The position numbers and the translations under genes are program-made. From a virus, in the IMG/VR virus record IMGVR_UViG_3300025810_000051, positions 1 through 29,577 of that record: a DNA stretch of 29,577 nt, one strand, 5' to 3'. Position 1 is the stretch's first letter. Every line of letters begins with the position of its first letter. A model generated the notes under the pieces. The model saw only the letters and a list, made by a program, of their open reading frames with translations. It searched no databases and had not been told where the DNA came from. Below, piece by piece: positions 1 through 8,299 of the stretch.

Positions 1-449
1 TCTACACTACTACGGAAGAAAAACGTATAGATACGGCAGTACCTAAAACACAGATAAGGTATTTATGTAAGTTTACAAATAATATGTCTAAGGGTGTGGT
101 TTATGGCTACGGACAAAGTCAATCGGTAAACGATAGATATACTAGCTTTCAAATACTACACAATACGACAGAAGATGTCTATACAGGTGCTATTAACTTT
201 TTACCTAATGGATATTGGACATACGAGATATTTGAGGTATCTTGGCAAGGTGCAAGTGTAGTATTAGGATCAGGAACTGCACCGATAAATGAAAATGATA
301 TATTAACTCCTGTAGCTAATACAAAGGGAGTTGTAAAGGGAAGTGTGGAGAAAGGAAAATTATTAGTATCAGAAACGGCAGGATCAGAAGAAGTACAATA
401 TACAGAACATCCTGAACCAAGTGGTACAAATTACATATACGTTAGTTAA
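1..449 (+). CDS. Phage structural protein, 5'-truncated by the window edge
   Basis: The frame beginning at base 3 is open from the window edge to the TAA at 447-449, so the first ATG (84) is internal and the true start lies outside. About 148 residues are visible. They read as a beta-rich protein with a motif YLCKFTN followed by RYTSFQIL and GYWTYEIFEV, ending in EHPEPSGTNYIYVS. This pattern resembles small structural proteins near the fibre and tail genes of Bacteroidota phages, which usually begin with a short N-terminal segment that is missing here. It lies 16 bases upstream of the next small structural gene and is probably co-transcribed with the fibre. No enzymatic motif is visible. The precise role (tail accessory or decoration) is not known. 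Confidence 0.7.
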   Translation, partial: YTTTEEKRIDTAVPKTQIRYLCKFTNNMSKGVVYGYGQSQSVNDRYTSFQILHNTTEDVYTGAINFLPNGYWTYEIFEVSWQGASVVLGSGTAPINENDILTPVANTKGVVKGSVEKGKLLVSETAGSEEVQYTEHPEPSGTNYIYVS

Positions 450-465
450 TAATAAATAAAAAATT

Positions 466-726
466 ATGGTAATAGAAAACAATAATGAATTATTAAGAGA
501 GCAGTTAGGGAAAGGTACTGTAGAAGTATTTACAACTACTGCACAAACAGGTAAAGATTATTATGCAGTACAGTTTGTACTAGAAAGTGTAATATCTAGT
601 TTAACTGTAGCAGATTGTACAGGAGAAAGTAACTTAGTTACTACTATACCTGCAGGTACAACTCTTTTTATGAACATTACGGCTATAACTCTTACGAGTG
701 GATTAGCTATCGGATATAAAGAATAA
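466..726 (+). CDS. Small structural protein of unknown function (86 aa)
   Basis: A short, Thr/Val-rich beta-type protein preceded by an A-rich leader (AAAAATT-ATG), the typical initiation context in this window. It contains TTAQTGKDYYAVQFV and then SLTVADCTGESNLVTTIPAG, resembling the small phage proteins that sit next to fibre genes in Bacteroidota phages. No signal peptide, membrane segment or catalytic motif is visible. It sits 3 bases upstream of the giant fibre gene, so it could be a fibre-attachment or decoration subunit, but that is inference from position only. Confidence 0.65.
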   Translation: MVIENNNELLREQLGKGTVEVFTTTAQTGKDYYAVQFVLESVISSLTVADCTGESNLVTTIPAGTTLFMNITAITLTSGLAIGYKE

Positions 727-729
727 AAT

Positions 730-3700
730 ATGTTAGCATTAGCGAACAAGCTATCTCTTAATACTCAACCTATCTATAGGTTTGTAAATAAGTATTCTAT
801 TGACTTTGATGGAGTAGATGATAGGATAGTTACTGATGGTGCAGATACAGTTGCACAACCTACTACTTATTCTTTTTGGTGTAAAGCAAGTGAAACAGGG
901 CAAAATAAAGGTGTATTTGGACACGGTGGAAGTAATAGGGGTGCTTTTCATTTTAATTGGTCATCAAACAGACCATTGTTATATTTAGGTGGAAATTACT
1001 TTGTATATTGGAATGACAATTCTGCACAAGATGATGGAGAATGGCATCATTGGGTAGTTTATTCAGACCCTAACAATCTAAATAATTGTAAATTATATGT
1101 AGATGGAGTTTTACAAACAGTAAATACTACTGAATCATCAGGAAGTTTAAATGCTTACACAGAAAGTTTAACAATAGGTAGCGACAATCAAGTAGGTGGT
1201 AATAGTTTTGAAGGACAGATAGATGAGTTTGCAGTTTACGATAGAGAACTCACACAAGCAGAGATTACTCGTATGTATAATACTTACTACTCTCCTAACC
1301 GAGTAGCTAATGGTAACTTTGCTCAGATTGGAAACGAAGAAGTAACTAATGGAGATTTTAGTCAGATAGGTTCAGAGCAAGTAACTAATGGGGATTTTGA
1401 TTCAGGTAGTAATTGGTCTACACCAACAGGTTGGGAAATAATTGATGGTAAATTAAAAGGAACAAATGTAAATGCAGTTTCTTCAACACAGGGTGGACAT
1501 ACATTTTTAAATAAATCTTTTAAAGTAGTTTATACAGTTTCTGATTATGTGCAAGGAGATGTTAGGATATATTTAGGTGGTACGCAGCAAACTCCAAATA
1601 GAAGTGCTAATGGTACATATACTGAATATATAACTATTACTACTGCAAATACAACTCTATATATACAGGGTATTAACAATTTTACAGGCTCAATAGACAA
1701 CATATCAATAAAAGAGGTTGGGCAAGATTGGAGTTTTAATACAGGTTGGAGTATGGGAGATGGTAAGGCATTAGCATTAGCTGTTAATGGAGATTCTTTA
1801 CAACAAAGTGTAAGTCTTGATAATACTAAGATATATCAAATACAATTTGAAATTAGCGATTATGTAGAAGGAGAAGTTAGAGTTAGATTTGCAGGGGGTG
1901 GTAGTGCAGTCAGCACAGCTTATGCTAGTGGTAACAATACTCATACTTTATATTTACAATCAACAGGAAATACACTACTTAGATTACAAGGTCAAAATGA
2001 TTTTACAGGAAGTATAGACAACATATCAGTCAAAGAAGTAGGGCAGCATTGGACATTAAATGGTACTGCTACTATTTCAGATGGTAAAGCACATATAAAT
2101 TCTCCAAGTGGAGAGTTAGCTGAAATAACACAAACAGGTTCTTTAGTAATAGGTAGAAATTATAGATTAACTTGTGATTTAGATAAAACAAGTGGAGATA
2201 CTCAATTTGTTAATGGAGGTACATTTATATTAGTAGATGGTTTTAATACAATAAATTTTACTGCTAATTCAACAAATGTTTATTTTAAAAGAGGTGCAGG
2301 TTCTGTTATATCCTCTTTAGACAACATAGTAGTACAAGAACTAAAGCACGATGCTACAAACTTAATGCTTAATGCAGGTGCTTATCAGTCAGCTAATCCA
2401 CTAATCACTTCTACTAAGAGTATGGAGTTTGATGGTACAGATGATTATTTACAATTAAGCGAACCTTTTAGCTATACTAATCATACTATTACAGGTTGGT
2501 TTAAATTAAACATAAATAATGCAACTATAGCAATATTTGATACAAGAGATAGTGGTAATGATGGTATAGTTGTATATATAGATACAGGTGGTCAACTTAC
2601 ATACAGAGTAGGAGATGGTAGTGGTTCAACTATAAATTCTAGTTCTTTAGATATTAATAAATGGTATAATTTTGCTTGTACTTATGATGGCACTACACAA
2701 ACATTATATCTTGATGGTGTAAATGTATCAAATACAACAACATCAAAAACTATATCTACTACAACTAATGCTGCTATTGGTAAATCAACTTACGTTGATT
2801 CAATTTATTTTAATGGTCAAATAACAGAAGTAGGTGCTTATAACAGAGCATTAACTGCATTAGAAGTAGCATCACTATACAATCAAGGAGTACCTACTGA
2901 TCTATTAGTAAGCAGAGGAGATTATGTAGCTACTAACTTAGTAGGATATTGGAAGATGGGAGATGGTACTAATGATGAGTACCCTGTTATCTATGACCAA
3001 ACTAATCCTACTAATAGTGCTGATGTTTATGATAATGATATAGATGAAGCAGTAAATGGTGGTGGTTGGACAGATAATGGAGATGGTACTTTTACAGTAA
3101 CAGGTACAGGTATTGTAAGTACAGGTATAGGTGTAAGAGATACTAATGCTTCGTATTTAACACAAGGTAAAGTTTATAAATGGACTGTAGATGGAGATAA
3201 TACAACTTTAGCAGTTTACAATTCTGGTTTTGGTTTAGAAGCAAGTGGAACTAGCCCACTTTATTTTACTGCAACTTCTCAAAATAGACTTTACATATCT
3301 CCTACTAATGGTATAACTTCTACTTATTCTAATGTACTAATTAAAGAGGTACAAGGCAATAGTGCTTATATGACAAATATGGTAGAGGGTAATATCACTA
3401 ACCAATATCCCCTAACAAAGATTAGAAACTACTATAGAATGGGAGATGGTATATTAGATGGTTATCCTATCATACAAGACCAAACAAGTCCTAATCTTGC
3501 ACATATACCTACTACTAATCTTTTACCTTATAGTGAAGATTTTAGTCAATGGACTGCAACAGATTGCAGTATAACAAGTGGGTTTACTGCACCTGATGGA
3601 AGTAATACTGCTTATAAAGTTAGTGATAATGGAGCTCCTAATGGTCTTTTATATTATAGTGGTGTTTCGGCAGCAGACCAAGCAAGAACAATATATGCAA

Positions 3701-4554
3701 GAACTGTTAGTGGAACAGGAACTGCACAATTAACATCATTTAATGGTAATACTAACAATATTTTTAATTTAACAGAAGATTGGCAAAGATTTGAAGTTAA
3801 TACAACTACTGATGTTGCAACTATATTTTATGCTATAGATTTTAGAGGTAGTGGAACTCTTAGCGAGGTATTATTGTGGGGTGCACAAACTGAAGAACAA
3901 TCACAAGCTACTGCATACATAAAGTCAGATGGTATAGCAGCAGTAAGAAAATCATCTACTACTAACTTAATAGAATATAGTGAAGATTTTAGTCAAAGTA
4001 GTTGGGCTAACTCTAATATTTCTGCATCAATATCAAATGTACTTAGTCCTGATGGCACAAGTTATTCTTATAAACTAACAAATAATGCAGTAAGTGGAAA
4101 TCACTTTCTTAGAGATACTATAACAGTTACAAATGGATTACCTTATACCTTAAGTGTTTTTATTAAAAAAGGCACAAGAGATATTGTTTCTATTTCTGAT
4201 GGTTTTAATGTTAATGTTTTAGCAAGTTTTGATTTAACAAACGGAACTGTAACAAACGCATCTGCTACAAGTTCAAGTATTGAAAGTCATAATAATGATT
4301 GGTTTAAATGTATTGCTACTATGACACCATCAAGCACTACTTTAGGTTTTATGATTATGAGTGGAACTGTGTATGCAGGAACAGATGAAAGTGGAGATTT
4401 TTATGTTTGGGCTGCACAGGTAGAACAACAAACCCAAGCAGAAAAGTATGCTAAGACAACAGGATTACCTGTAACAATAGATTTATTTACAGAAAACAAC
4501 TATGGTACTATGACAAATATGTCTGCATCAGATATAGTAGAAGATACACCTTAA
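730..4554 (+). CDS. Giant modular fibre / receptor-binding protein with LamG-like domains
   Basis: A 1,274-residue protein made of repeated beta-sandwich modules. A first LamG/concanavalin-like domain spans about residues 22-190 (SIDFDGVDDRIV ... EITRMYNTYYS) and a second about 558-720 (SMEFDGTDDYLQL ... LEVASLYNQG). Between them are three carbohydrate-binding-like modules (about 218-334, 335-441, 442-538), each closing with a variant of GSIDNISIKEVGQ. Later come two MGDG-x(3)-YP-x-I-x-DQT motifs (near 743 and 904) and two repeats of about 150 residues starting NLLPYSEDFSQW (930) and NLIEYSEDFSQ (1079). LamG and CBM-type modules bind glycans, so adhesion to host polysaccharide is the likely role. 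The start has only a 3-base gap to the previous gene. No chaperone or protease domain was recognised at the C terminus. Confidence 0.85.
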   Translation: MLALANKLSLNTQPIYRFVNKYSIDFDGVDDRIVTDGADTVAQPTTYSFWCKASETGQNKGVFGHGGSNRGAFHFNWSSNRPLLYLGGNYFVYWNDNSAQDDGEWHHWVVYSDPNNLNNCKLYVDGVLQTVNTTESSGSLNAYTESLTIGSDNQVGGNSFEGQIDEFAVYDRELTQAEITRMYNTYYSPNRVANGNFAQIGNEEVTNGDFSQIGSEQVTNGDFDSGSNWSTPTGWEIIDGKLKGTNVNAVSSTQGGHTFLNKSFKVVYTVSDYVQGDVRIYLGGTQQTPNRSANGTYTEYITITTANTTLYIQGINNFTGSIDNISIKEVGQDWSFNTGWSMGDGKALALAVNGDSLQQSVSLDNTKIYQIQFEISDYVEGEVRVRFAGGGSAVSTAYASGNNTHTLYLQSTGNTLLRLQGQNDFTGSIDNISVKEVGQHWTLNGTATISDGKAHINSPSGELAEITQTGSLVIGRNYRLTCDLDKTSGDTQFVNGGTFILVDGFNTINFTANSTNVYFKRGAGSVISSLDNIVVQELKHDATNLMLNAGAYQSANPLITSTKSMEFDGTDDYLQLSEPFSYTNHTITGWFKLNINNATIAIFDTRDSGNDGIVVYIDTGGQLTYRVGDGSGSTINSSSLDINKWYNFACTYDGTTQTLYLDGVNVSNTTTSKTISTTTNAAIGKSTYVDSIYFNGQITEVGAYNRALTALEVASLYNQGVPTDLLVSRGDYVATNLVGYWKMGDGTNDEYPVIYDQTNPTNSADVYDNDIDEAVNGGGWTDNGDGTFTVTGTGIVSTGIGVRDTNASYLTQGKVYKWTVDGDNTTLAVYNSGFGLEASGTSPLYFTATSQNRLYISPTNGITSTYSNVLIKEVQGNSAYMTNMVEGNITNQYPLTKIRNYYRMGDGILDGYPIIQDQTSPNLAHIPTTNLLPYSEDFSQWTATDCSITSGFTAPDGSNTAYKVSDNGAPNGLLYYSGVSAADQARTIYARTVSGTGTAQLTSFNGNTNNIFNLTEDWQRFEVNTTTDVATIFYAIDFRGSGTLSEVLLWGAQTEEQSQATAYIKSDGIAAVRKSSTTNLIEYSEDFSQSSWANSNISASISNVLSPDGTSYSYKLTNNAVSGNHFLRDTITVTNGLPYTLSVFIKKGTRDIVSISDGFNVNVLASFDLTNGTVTNASATSSSIESHNNDWFKCIATMTPSSTTLGFMIMSGTVYAGTDESGDFYVWAAQVEQQTQAEKYAKTTGLPVTIDLFTENNYGTMTNMSASDIVEDTP

Positions 4555-4566
4555 AAAATTAAAATT

Positions 4567-4812
4567 ATGATATATACAACACCAAATACAAGTTTATTGA
4601 CTGAAGTAGATGCAGAAGGAAACCCTGTATGCGACTTTTCACAAATAGTAGAAGATTCTCCTGCAACTGTAAGAAAGTCATTAGATGGTACATTATTTAT
4701 TGCTAAATTTATGGGCGAAACTCCATCTTTTTTAGAGGGGTTAGACCAATATACTCACGAGGAGATATTAGCAATAGTAAGAGGTTCTGATTGGACACCT
4801 GAACAAGAATAA
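4567..4812 (+). CDS. Small fibre-associated protein (81 aa, unknown function)
   Basis: An acidic small protein preceded by AAAATT-ATG. It has no recognisable domain. It lies between the fibre and portal genes with gaps of 12 and 9 bases, so it belongs to the same transcription unit. Its segment SQIVEDSPATVRKS faintly echoes the fibre C terminus (SDIVEDTP), which may be chance. A role as fibre chaperone or fibre-tip partner is conceivable from position only. Confidence 0.6.
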   Translation: MIYTTPNTSLLTEVDAEGNPVCDFSQIVEDSPATVRKSLDGTLFIAKFMGETPSFLEGLDQYTHEEILAIVRGSDWTPEQE

Positions 4813-4821
4813 AATTAAATT

Positions 4822-6783
4822 ATGGAAAATATACTAAGTGTAGATTTATCAAGTGAAACAAGTCCTGTCGTACAAGAAGTACGAGGGAGAGAATATATAG
4901 AGTATGGTACTGAGCATTGGAGAAACCTTTACCCTCAGTTCTTAATTGATCTATATTATAATTCTAGTACACACGCAGCTATTATAAATACTACTGCTGA
5001 GATGATTGCAGGAGAGGACATTGTAGTAGATGAAAGCGAAAACCTAGATCAATTTGTTAAACTTAAAAAATTCTTTGCTGAAGCTAATGGTAAAGAAACA
5101 CTACACGAAGTAATTAAAAAGATTTCATTTGACTTTAAACTACAAGGGGGATTTGCTTTACATATTATATGGAATAGAGCAAAGACAGAAATAGCTGAGA
5201 TACACCATGTACCTGTAGAGAGAGTAAGAGCAGCAAAACCTAATGCTATGGGTAAAGTAGATTGCTACTATGTTTGTGCAGATTGGAGTAACACAAGAAC
5301 TAACAAACCTATGAAGTTAGCAGCTTTCAATACTAAGGATAGAACTAATCCTAGTCAGTTATTATATACAGGTTTATATAGTCCTAATATGGACATCTAT
5401 CATACTCCTGATTACTTAGCTGCAAACAACTGGGCATTAGTAGATCAAAGAGTTGCTGAGTTTCATCTCAATAATATCTCTAATGGTTTTTCGGGATCGT
5501 ATGTAATCAGTTTCGCAAACGGAATTCCATCTCAGGAAGAAAGATTTCAAATAGAGAGAAGTTTAGCTGAGAAGTTTACAGGGGCTAGTAATTCAGGAAA
5601 GTTTGTACTTACGTTCTCAGATGATAAAACTAGAACTCCTGAGATTACACCAATTACTGTAGCAAATCAGGACAAACAATATCTTGCACTCCAAGAACTT
5701 CTCGTACAAAACATACTTACAGGTCATAGAGTTACTTCTCCTATGCTTATGGGTATTAAAAACGACACAGGACTAGGTTCTAATGTTGATGAAATGAATG
5801 CAGCTTTTGAGATATACTTAAACACAGTTGTAATACCTTTCCAAAAACACATAGTAAAAACACTATCTAAGATTTTTGAAATTAATGGTATTAATATACC
5901 TTTTTCATTTGTACAAGCTAAACCTATTACATCTAAGTTTACTATAGAAGATATGAAGGAAGTAATGACACAAGATGAGATTAGAGAAGAACTAGGTCTA
6001 AAACCTTTAAATGATGAAGAACTAACGGCAGAAGATGAAGATAACTACAACTTAGAAAAAGATTGTGATTGCAGCAAAAACATAGGAACTTGTGATAAAA
6101 ATTGTTTAGACAAAGAATGTGATTGTGGTAAAGGCAAAGACAAGTGCGACAAGAGTTGTTATGAAAAAACTGAGTTAGATGCTTTCTTAGAAACTGTAGA
6201 AGATATACCTGAAGGTTGGGAACTAATAGATGAAGAAGTAGTAGATGGAGAACACGCAGATTTTGACTTTGAAGAAGAACTAAATCAGATAGCTAGTGAG
6301 AAAGTAGAGTTAGCTACTACAGGAGTTGCAAGACCTGACAGTAAATCTGAGCAAGATGGTATATCTAAAAAAACATACGATTACTATAGAGTTAGATATG
6401 TATATGCAGAAGATAACTTTTTAAGTAGAAAATCAGGAAAACAAAGAGATTTCTGTCAAAAAATGATGGCTGCTAAAAAACTATATAGAAAAGAAGATAT
6501 AGCTAGAATGTCTACTAAAAGAGTTAATCCAGGTTGGGGTAAAGGTGGTGCAGACACTTACGATATATTTTTATACAAAGGAGGTGGAAATTGTCATCAC
6601 TTTTTCCTAAGACAAATATACAGAACAGAACTAGGTATATCTGTAAGTACAAAAATTAAAGATGCAGATTTAGTAGGATATACTAAAGCTAGAAGTGAAG
6701 GGTTTACTGCTAAGAAAAACGACAAGAGAGTAGCAATAGCACCTAAGAGAATGAAAAATAACGGATTCGTAAAAAAGAGATAA
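4822..6783 (+). CDS. Portal protein with Cys-rich linker and C-terminal extra domain
   Basis: A 653-residue portal, the dodecameric head vertex channel for DNA. Residues about 1-400 carry portal-type features: an N-terminal EHWRNLYPQFLIDLYYNSSTH segment, a helical clip/stem region, and QELLVQNILTGHRVTSPMLMGI followed by an acidic crown-like helix. Residues 415-446 hold eight Cys in two identical spacings (CxC-x6-C-x3-C, period 18). Residues about 515-653 form a separate basic domain with DFCQKMM, LYRKEDIARMS, NPGWGKGGADTYDIFLYKGG and NCHHFFLRQIYR. That block resembles accessory segments attached to head proteins in Bacteroidota phages, function unknown. The gene lies 9 bases after its neighbour and is followed after 1 base by a connector-like gene, as expected for a portal, although far from the terminase. 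Confidence 0.87.
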   Translation: MENILSVDLSSETSPVVQEVRGREYIEYGTEHWRNLYPQFLIDLYYNSSTHAAIINTTAEMIAGEDIVVDESENLDQFVKLKKFFAEANGKETLHEVIKKISFDFKLQGGFALHIIWNRAKTEIAEIHHVPVERVRAAKPNAMGKVDCYYVCADWSNTRTNKPMKLAAFNTKDRTNPSQLLYTGLYSPNMDIYHTPDYLAANNWALVDQRVAEFHLNNISNGFSGSYVISFANGIPSQEERFQIERSLAEKFTGASNSGKFVLTFSDDKTRTPEITPITVANQDKQYLALQELLVQNILTGHRVTSPMLMGIKNDTGLGSNVDEMNAAFEIYLNTVVIPFQKHIVKTLSKIFEINGINIPFSFVQAKPITSKFTIEDMKEVMTQDEIREELGLKPLNDEELTAEDEDNYNLEKDCDCSKNIGTCDKNCLDKECDCGKGKDKCDKSCYEKTELDAFLETVEDIPEGWELIDEEVVDGEHADFDFEEELNQIASEKVELATTGVARPDSKSEQDGISKKTYDYYRVRYVYAEDNFLSRKSGKQRDFCQKMMAAKKLYRKEDIARMSTKRVNPGWGKGGADTYDIFLYKGGGNCHHFFLRQIYRTELGISVSTKIKDADLVGYTKARSEGFTAKKNDKRVAIAPKRMKNNGFVKKR

Positions 6784-6784
6784 T

Positions 6785-7360
6785 ATGGCATATGTACTAT
6801 TTATATCAGAAGATAAATTAAAGGACTCTACATCTATAAGTTTAAACGTTGATCCTGAGTTCTTACTTCCATTCATTAAACAAAGTCAAAAACTTTATGT
6901 AGAGACCAAGCTAGGCACACATCTTAATAATAAATTAAAAGACCTTATAATAGCAGGTACAATTAATGATCCTGCTAATGCTAATTACAAAACACTATTA
7001 GATACTTACATAGGAGATTATTTGCCCAATATGGCTTTATTCCACGCAATACCTTTTTTACGTTTTAAGATAGAAAATGGTAACATATACTCTAAGACAT
7101 CAGAAAATGGAGTTGCTTTAACAACAGAAGAAGCACAACATTTAAGAAGTGAAGTATTAAATACAGGAGAATATTATATGGAACGGATGATTGACTATAT
7201 TAAAAACAATATAAGTTACTTTCCTGAATACTCACAAAATTCTCGTGAGGATGTATCTCCTGATAGCAACGCATACTATGCAGGTATGAATTTAGAAAGA
7301 CCACAAGGACAAGGTAACAAGATTACTTTAAGAGATTTTTTAACACCTGATCTTACATAA
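6785..7360 (+). CDS. Head-tail connector-like protein (DUF6712 type)
   Basis: A 191-residue mostly helical protein beginning MAYVLFISEDKLKDSTSISLNVDPEFLLPFIKQS, cut here only by description: the N-terminal FISEDKLK motif and the following helices with LYVETKLGTHLNNKL are the pattern of the DUF6712 group found beside capsid or portal genes in Bacteroidota phages. It starts 1 base after the portal stop, so the two are probably translationally coupled. Head-completion adaptors that plug the portal typically occupy this position, so that role is inferred from context and fold pattern rather than from any catalytic motif. The acidic/Gln-rich tail (NLERPQGQGNK) may be flexible. Confidence 0.65.
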   Translation: MAYVLFISEDKLKDSTSISLNVDPEFLLPFIKQSQKLYVETKLGTHLNNKLKDLIIAGTINDPANANYKTLLDTYIGDYLPNMALFHAIPFLRFKIENGNIYSKTSENGVALTTEEAQHLRSEVLNTGEYYMERMIDYIKNNISYFPEYSQNSREDVSPDSNAYYAGMNLERPQGQGNKITLRDFLTPDLT

Positions 7361-7470
7361 TGAAGAAAAGATATAAAGTAAAAGAAGTAAATAAGATTAA
7401 ATTAAAAACATATTTGACAAATGCCAATAAAAAAAGCAGTACAAGAAAGTGCAGAAATAATAGGAGTTAA
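7360..7470 (+). CDS. Possible Lys-rich microprotein (36 aa), uncertain
   Basis: An ORF whose ATG overlaps the preceding stop as TAATG, a coupled arrangement used elsewhere in this phage. It reads MKKRYKVKEVNKIKLKTYL and ends in a Lys/Arg/Asn-rich tail. It fills an otherwise empty 60-base gap, then overlaps the next membrane-protein gene in another frame. The composition is what random AT-rich sequence also gives, so coding status is doubtful. Confidence 0.25.
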   Translation: MKKRYKVKEVNKIKLKTYLTNANKKSSTRKCRNNRS

Positions 7471-7603
7471 TACTACAGTTCTTAGTGTTACTACTTTCAC
7501 AAATTTAGAACTAGCATTAAAAATTATACTGCTAGTAGTTTCAATAGTATATACCTTAGACAAATGGTATAGTCAAAAGAAAAGAAATGCCAAAAAAAAT
7601 TAA
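7421..7603 (+). CDS. Small membrane protein, holin-like
   Basis: A 60-residue protein with one clear hydrophobic helix (about residues 31-46, LALKIILLVVSIVYTL) followed by a basic C-terminal tail (KWYSQKKRNAKKN). Size, single span and charged tail fit small phage holins or holin-like proteins that permeabilise the inner membrane. It opens a cassette containing a DUF5675 protein and a second two-span membrane protein, which supports a lysis role. Assignment is by architecture only; small phage membrane proteins with other functions look the same. Confidence 0.55.
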   Translation: MPIKKAVQESAEIIGVNTTVLSVTTFTNLELALKIILLVVSIVYTLDKWYSQKKRNAKKN

Positions 7604-7712
7604 ATCTTATACAATCATTAAAAAAACTCCTACAAAACGTAAAGGAGTACATTCTAAAAATGCTTCCAAAGGTCAAGTTGGTTTCAAGAAAAAAAGTAGA
7701 GGGCAAGGTTAA
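7587..7712 (+). CDS. Conserved-looking basic phage microprotein (41 aa)
   Basis: A short ORF overlapping the end of the holin-like gene by 17 bases and the start of the DUF5675 gene by 53 bases in different frames. It reads MPKKIKSYTIIKK, then TPTKRKGVHSKNASKGQVG, and ends KKKSRGQG. I recognise the pattern of small basic phage proteins carrying KRKGVHAK followed by a KK-Y/S-RGQG ending that recur in marine and Bacteroidota phage genomes; that recollection is not database-checked. The strong Lys/Arg content suggests nucleic-acid or membrane-surface binding. Its neighbours suggest late expression with the lysis genes. Confidence 0.6.
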   Translation: MPKKIKSYTIIKKTPTKRKGVHSKNASKGQVGFKKKSRGQG

Positions 7713-8109
7713 TCTTGTTCTTGAAAGAGAAATATTTACAGATAATTCTATAATAGGTAGATTGTATCTGAACGAAGAATATGTATGTGATACCTTAGAA
7801 AATCCATACATTAATAATGAACGCAACATAAGTTGTATACCTGAAGGTAAATACAATGTAAGGATGCGTACACCGAGAGAGAGTGCTACAAGAGATTATT
7901 TACATCTTTTAGTACAGGAAGTACCTGATAGAAGTTATATCCTATTTCACAAAGGTAATAGACCTGAACATACACAAGGTTGTATTCTAGTAGGAATGAA
8001 CAATGAACAGGACTATGTTAGTAAGTCAAGTTATGCTATGGACTTTTTGATGAGGAGAATACTTAATTTAGGTGGCGAGAATATTAAATTATTAATAAAA
8101 AATAAATAA
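7660..8109 (+). CDS. DUF5675 family protein, candidate cell-wall enzyme of the lysis cassette
   Basis: A 149-residue protein with the DUF5675 pattern: a short name-strand (LVLEREIFTDNSIIGRLYL), CDTLENPY, then CIPEGKYNVRMRTPRES, LLVQEVPDRSYILFHKGN and TQGCILVG. His97 (LFHKGN) and Cys108 (QGCILVG) resemble the His...Gly-Cys-Ile arrangement of YkuD L,D-transpeptidases, which act on peptidoglycan; this likeness is an inference. No lysozyme, amidase or CHAP endolysin is seen in the window, and this gene lies between two small membrane proteins, so it may act as the lysin. The ATG at 7660 overlaps the upstream microprotein by 53 bases; TTG at 7678 is an alternative start. The conserved core begins near residue 18. 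Confidence 0.72.
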   Translation: MLPKVKLVSRKKVEGKVNLVLEREIFTDNSIIGRLYLNEEYVCDTLENPYINNERNISCIPEGKYNVRMRTPRESATRDYLHLLVQEVPDRSYILFHKGNRPEHTQGCILVGMNNEQDYVSKSSYAMDFLMRRILNLGGENIKLLIKNK

Positions 8110-8110
8110 A

Positions 8111-8299
8111 ATGAAAGAGTATTTAATAATGACAATGTTAAAATCAAAGAAAGTATGGTACACTATAGCAGCTATTGTAGTACCTTTTATAGCAAGATCA
8201 TTAGGTGTAGATGAAGTTCACGTAAGCGAAATATTTTGGGCTTTATTAGCACTAATAGGAGTTACAGGTTTACAGGACTTCGGTAAGGATGCGAAGTAA
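8111..8299 (+). CDS. Two-span small membrane protein, putative holin
   Basis: A 62-residue protein with two hydrophobic segments (about residues 15-30, VWYTIAAIVVPFIARS, and 41-56, IFWALLALIGVTGLQD) separated by a short acidic loop and ending in DFGKDAK. This is the class II holin architecture, forming inner-membrane lesions that release the lysin. It starts 1 base after the DUF5675 stop. An internal ATG at 8129 (MTMLKSKK) would give a protein starting six residues later, a situation reminiscent of holins with dual starts, but there is no further evidence for two products. The gene overlaps the next one by 11 bases. Confidence 0.65.
   Translation: MKEYLIMTMLKSKKVWYTIAAIVVPFIARSLGVDEVHVSEIFWALLALIGVTGLQDFGKDAK

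Noticed and set aside
7411-7420. CATATTTG-like promoter box just before the holin-like gene
   Set aside because: It misses the first T of TAnnTTTG and has no TTG at a suitable distance; chance matches are common in AT-rich DNA.
7524-7856. 110-codon minus-strand frame across the lysis cassette
   Set aside because: Overlaps three supported + strand genes; Phe/Arg/Ser-rich composition typical of antisense of Lys-rich AT-rich genes.
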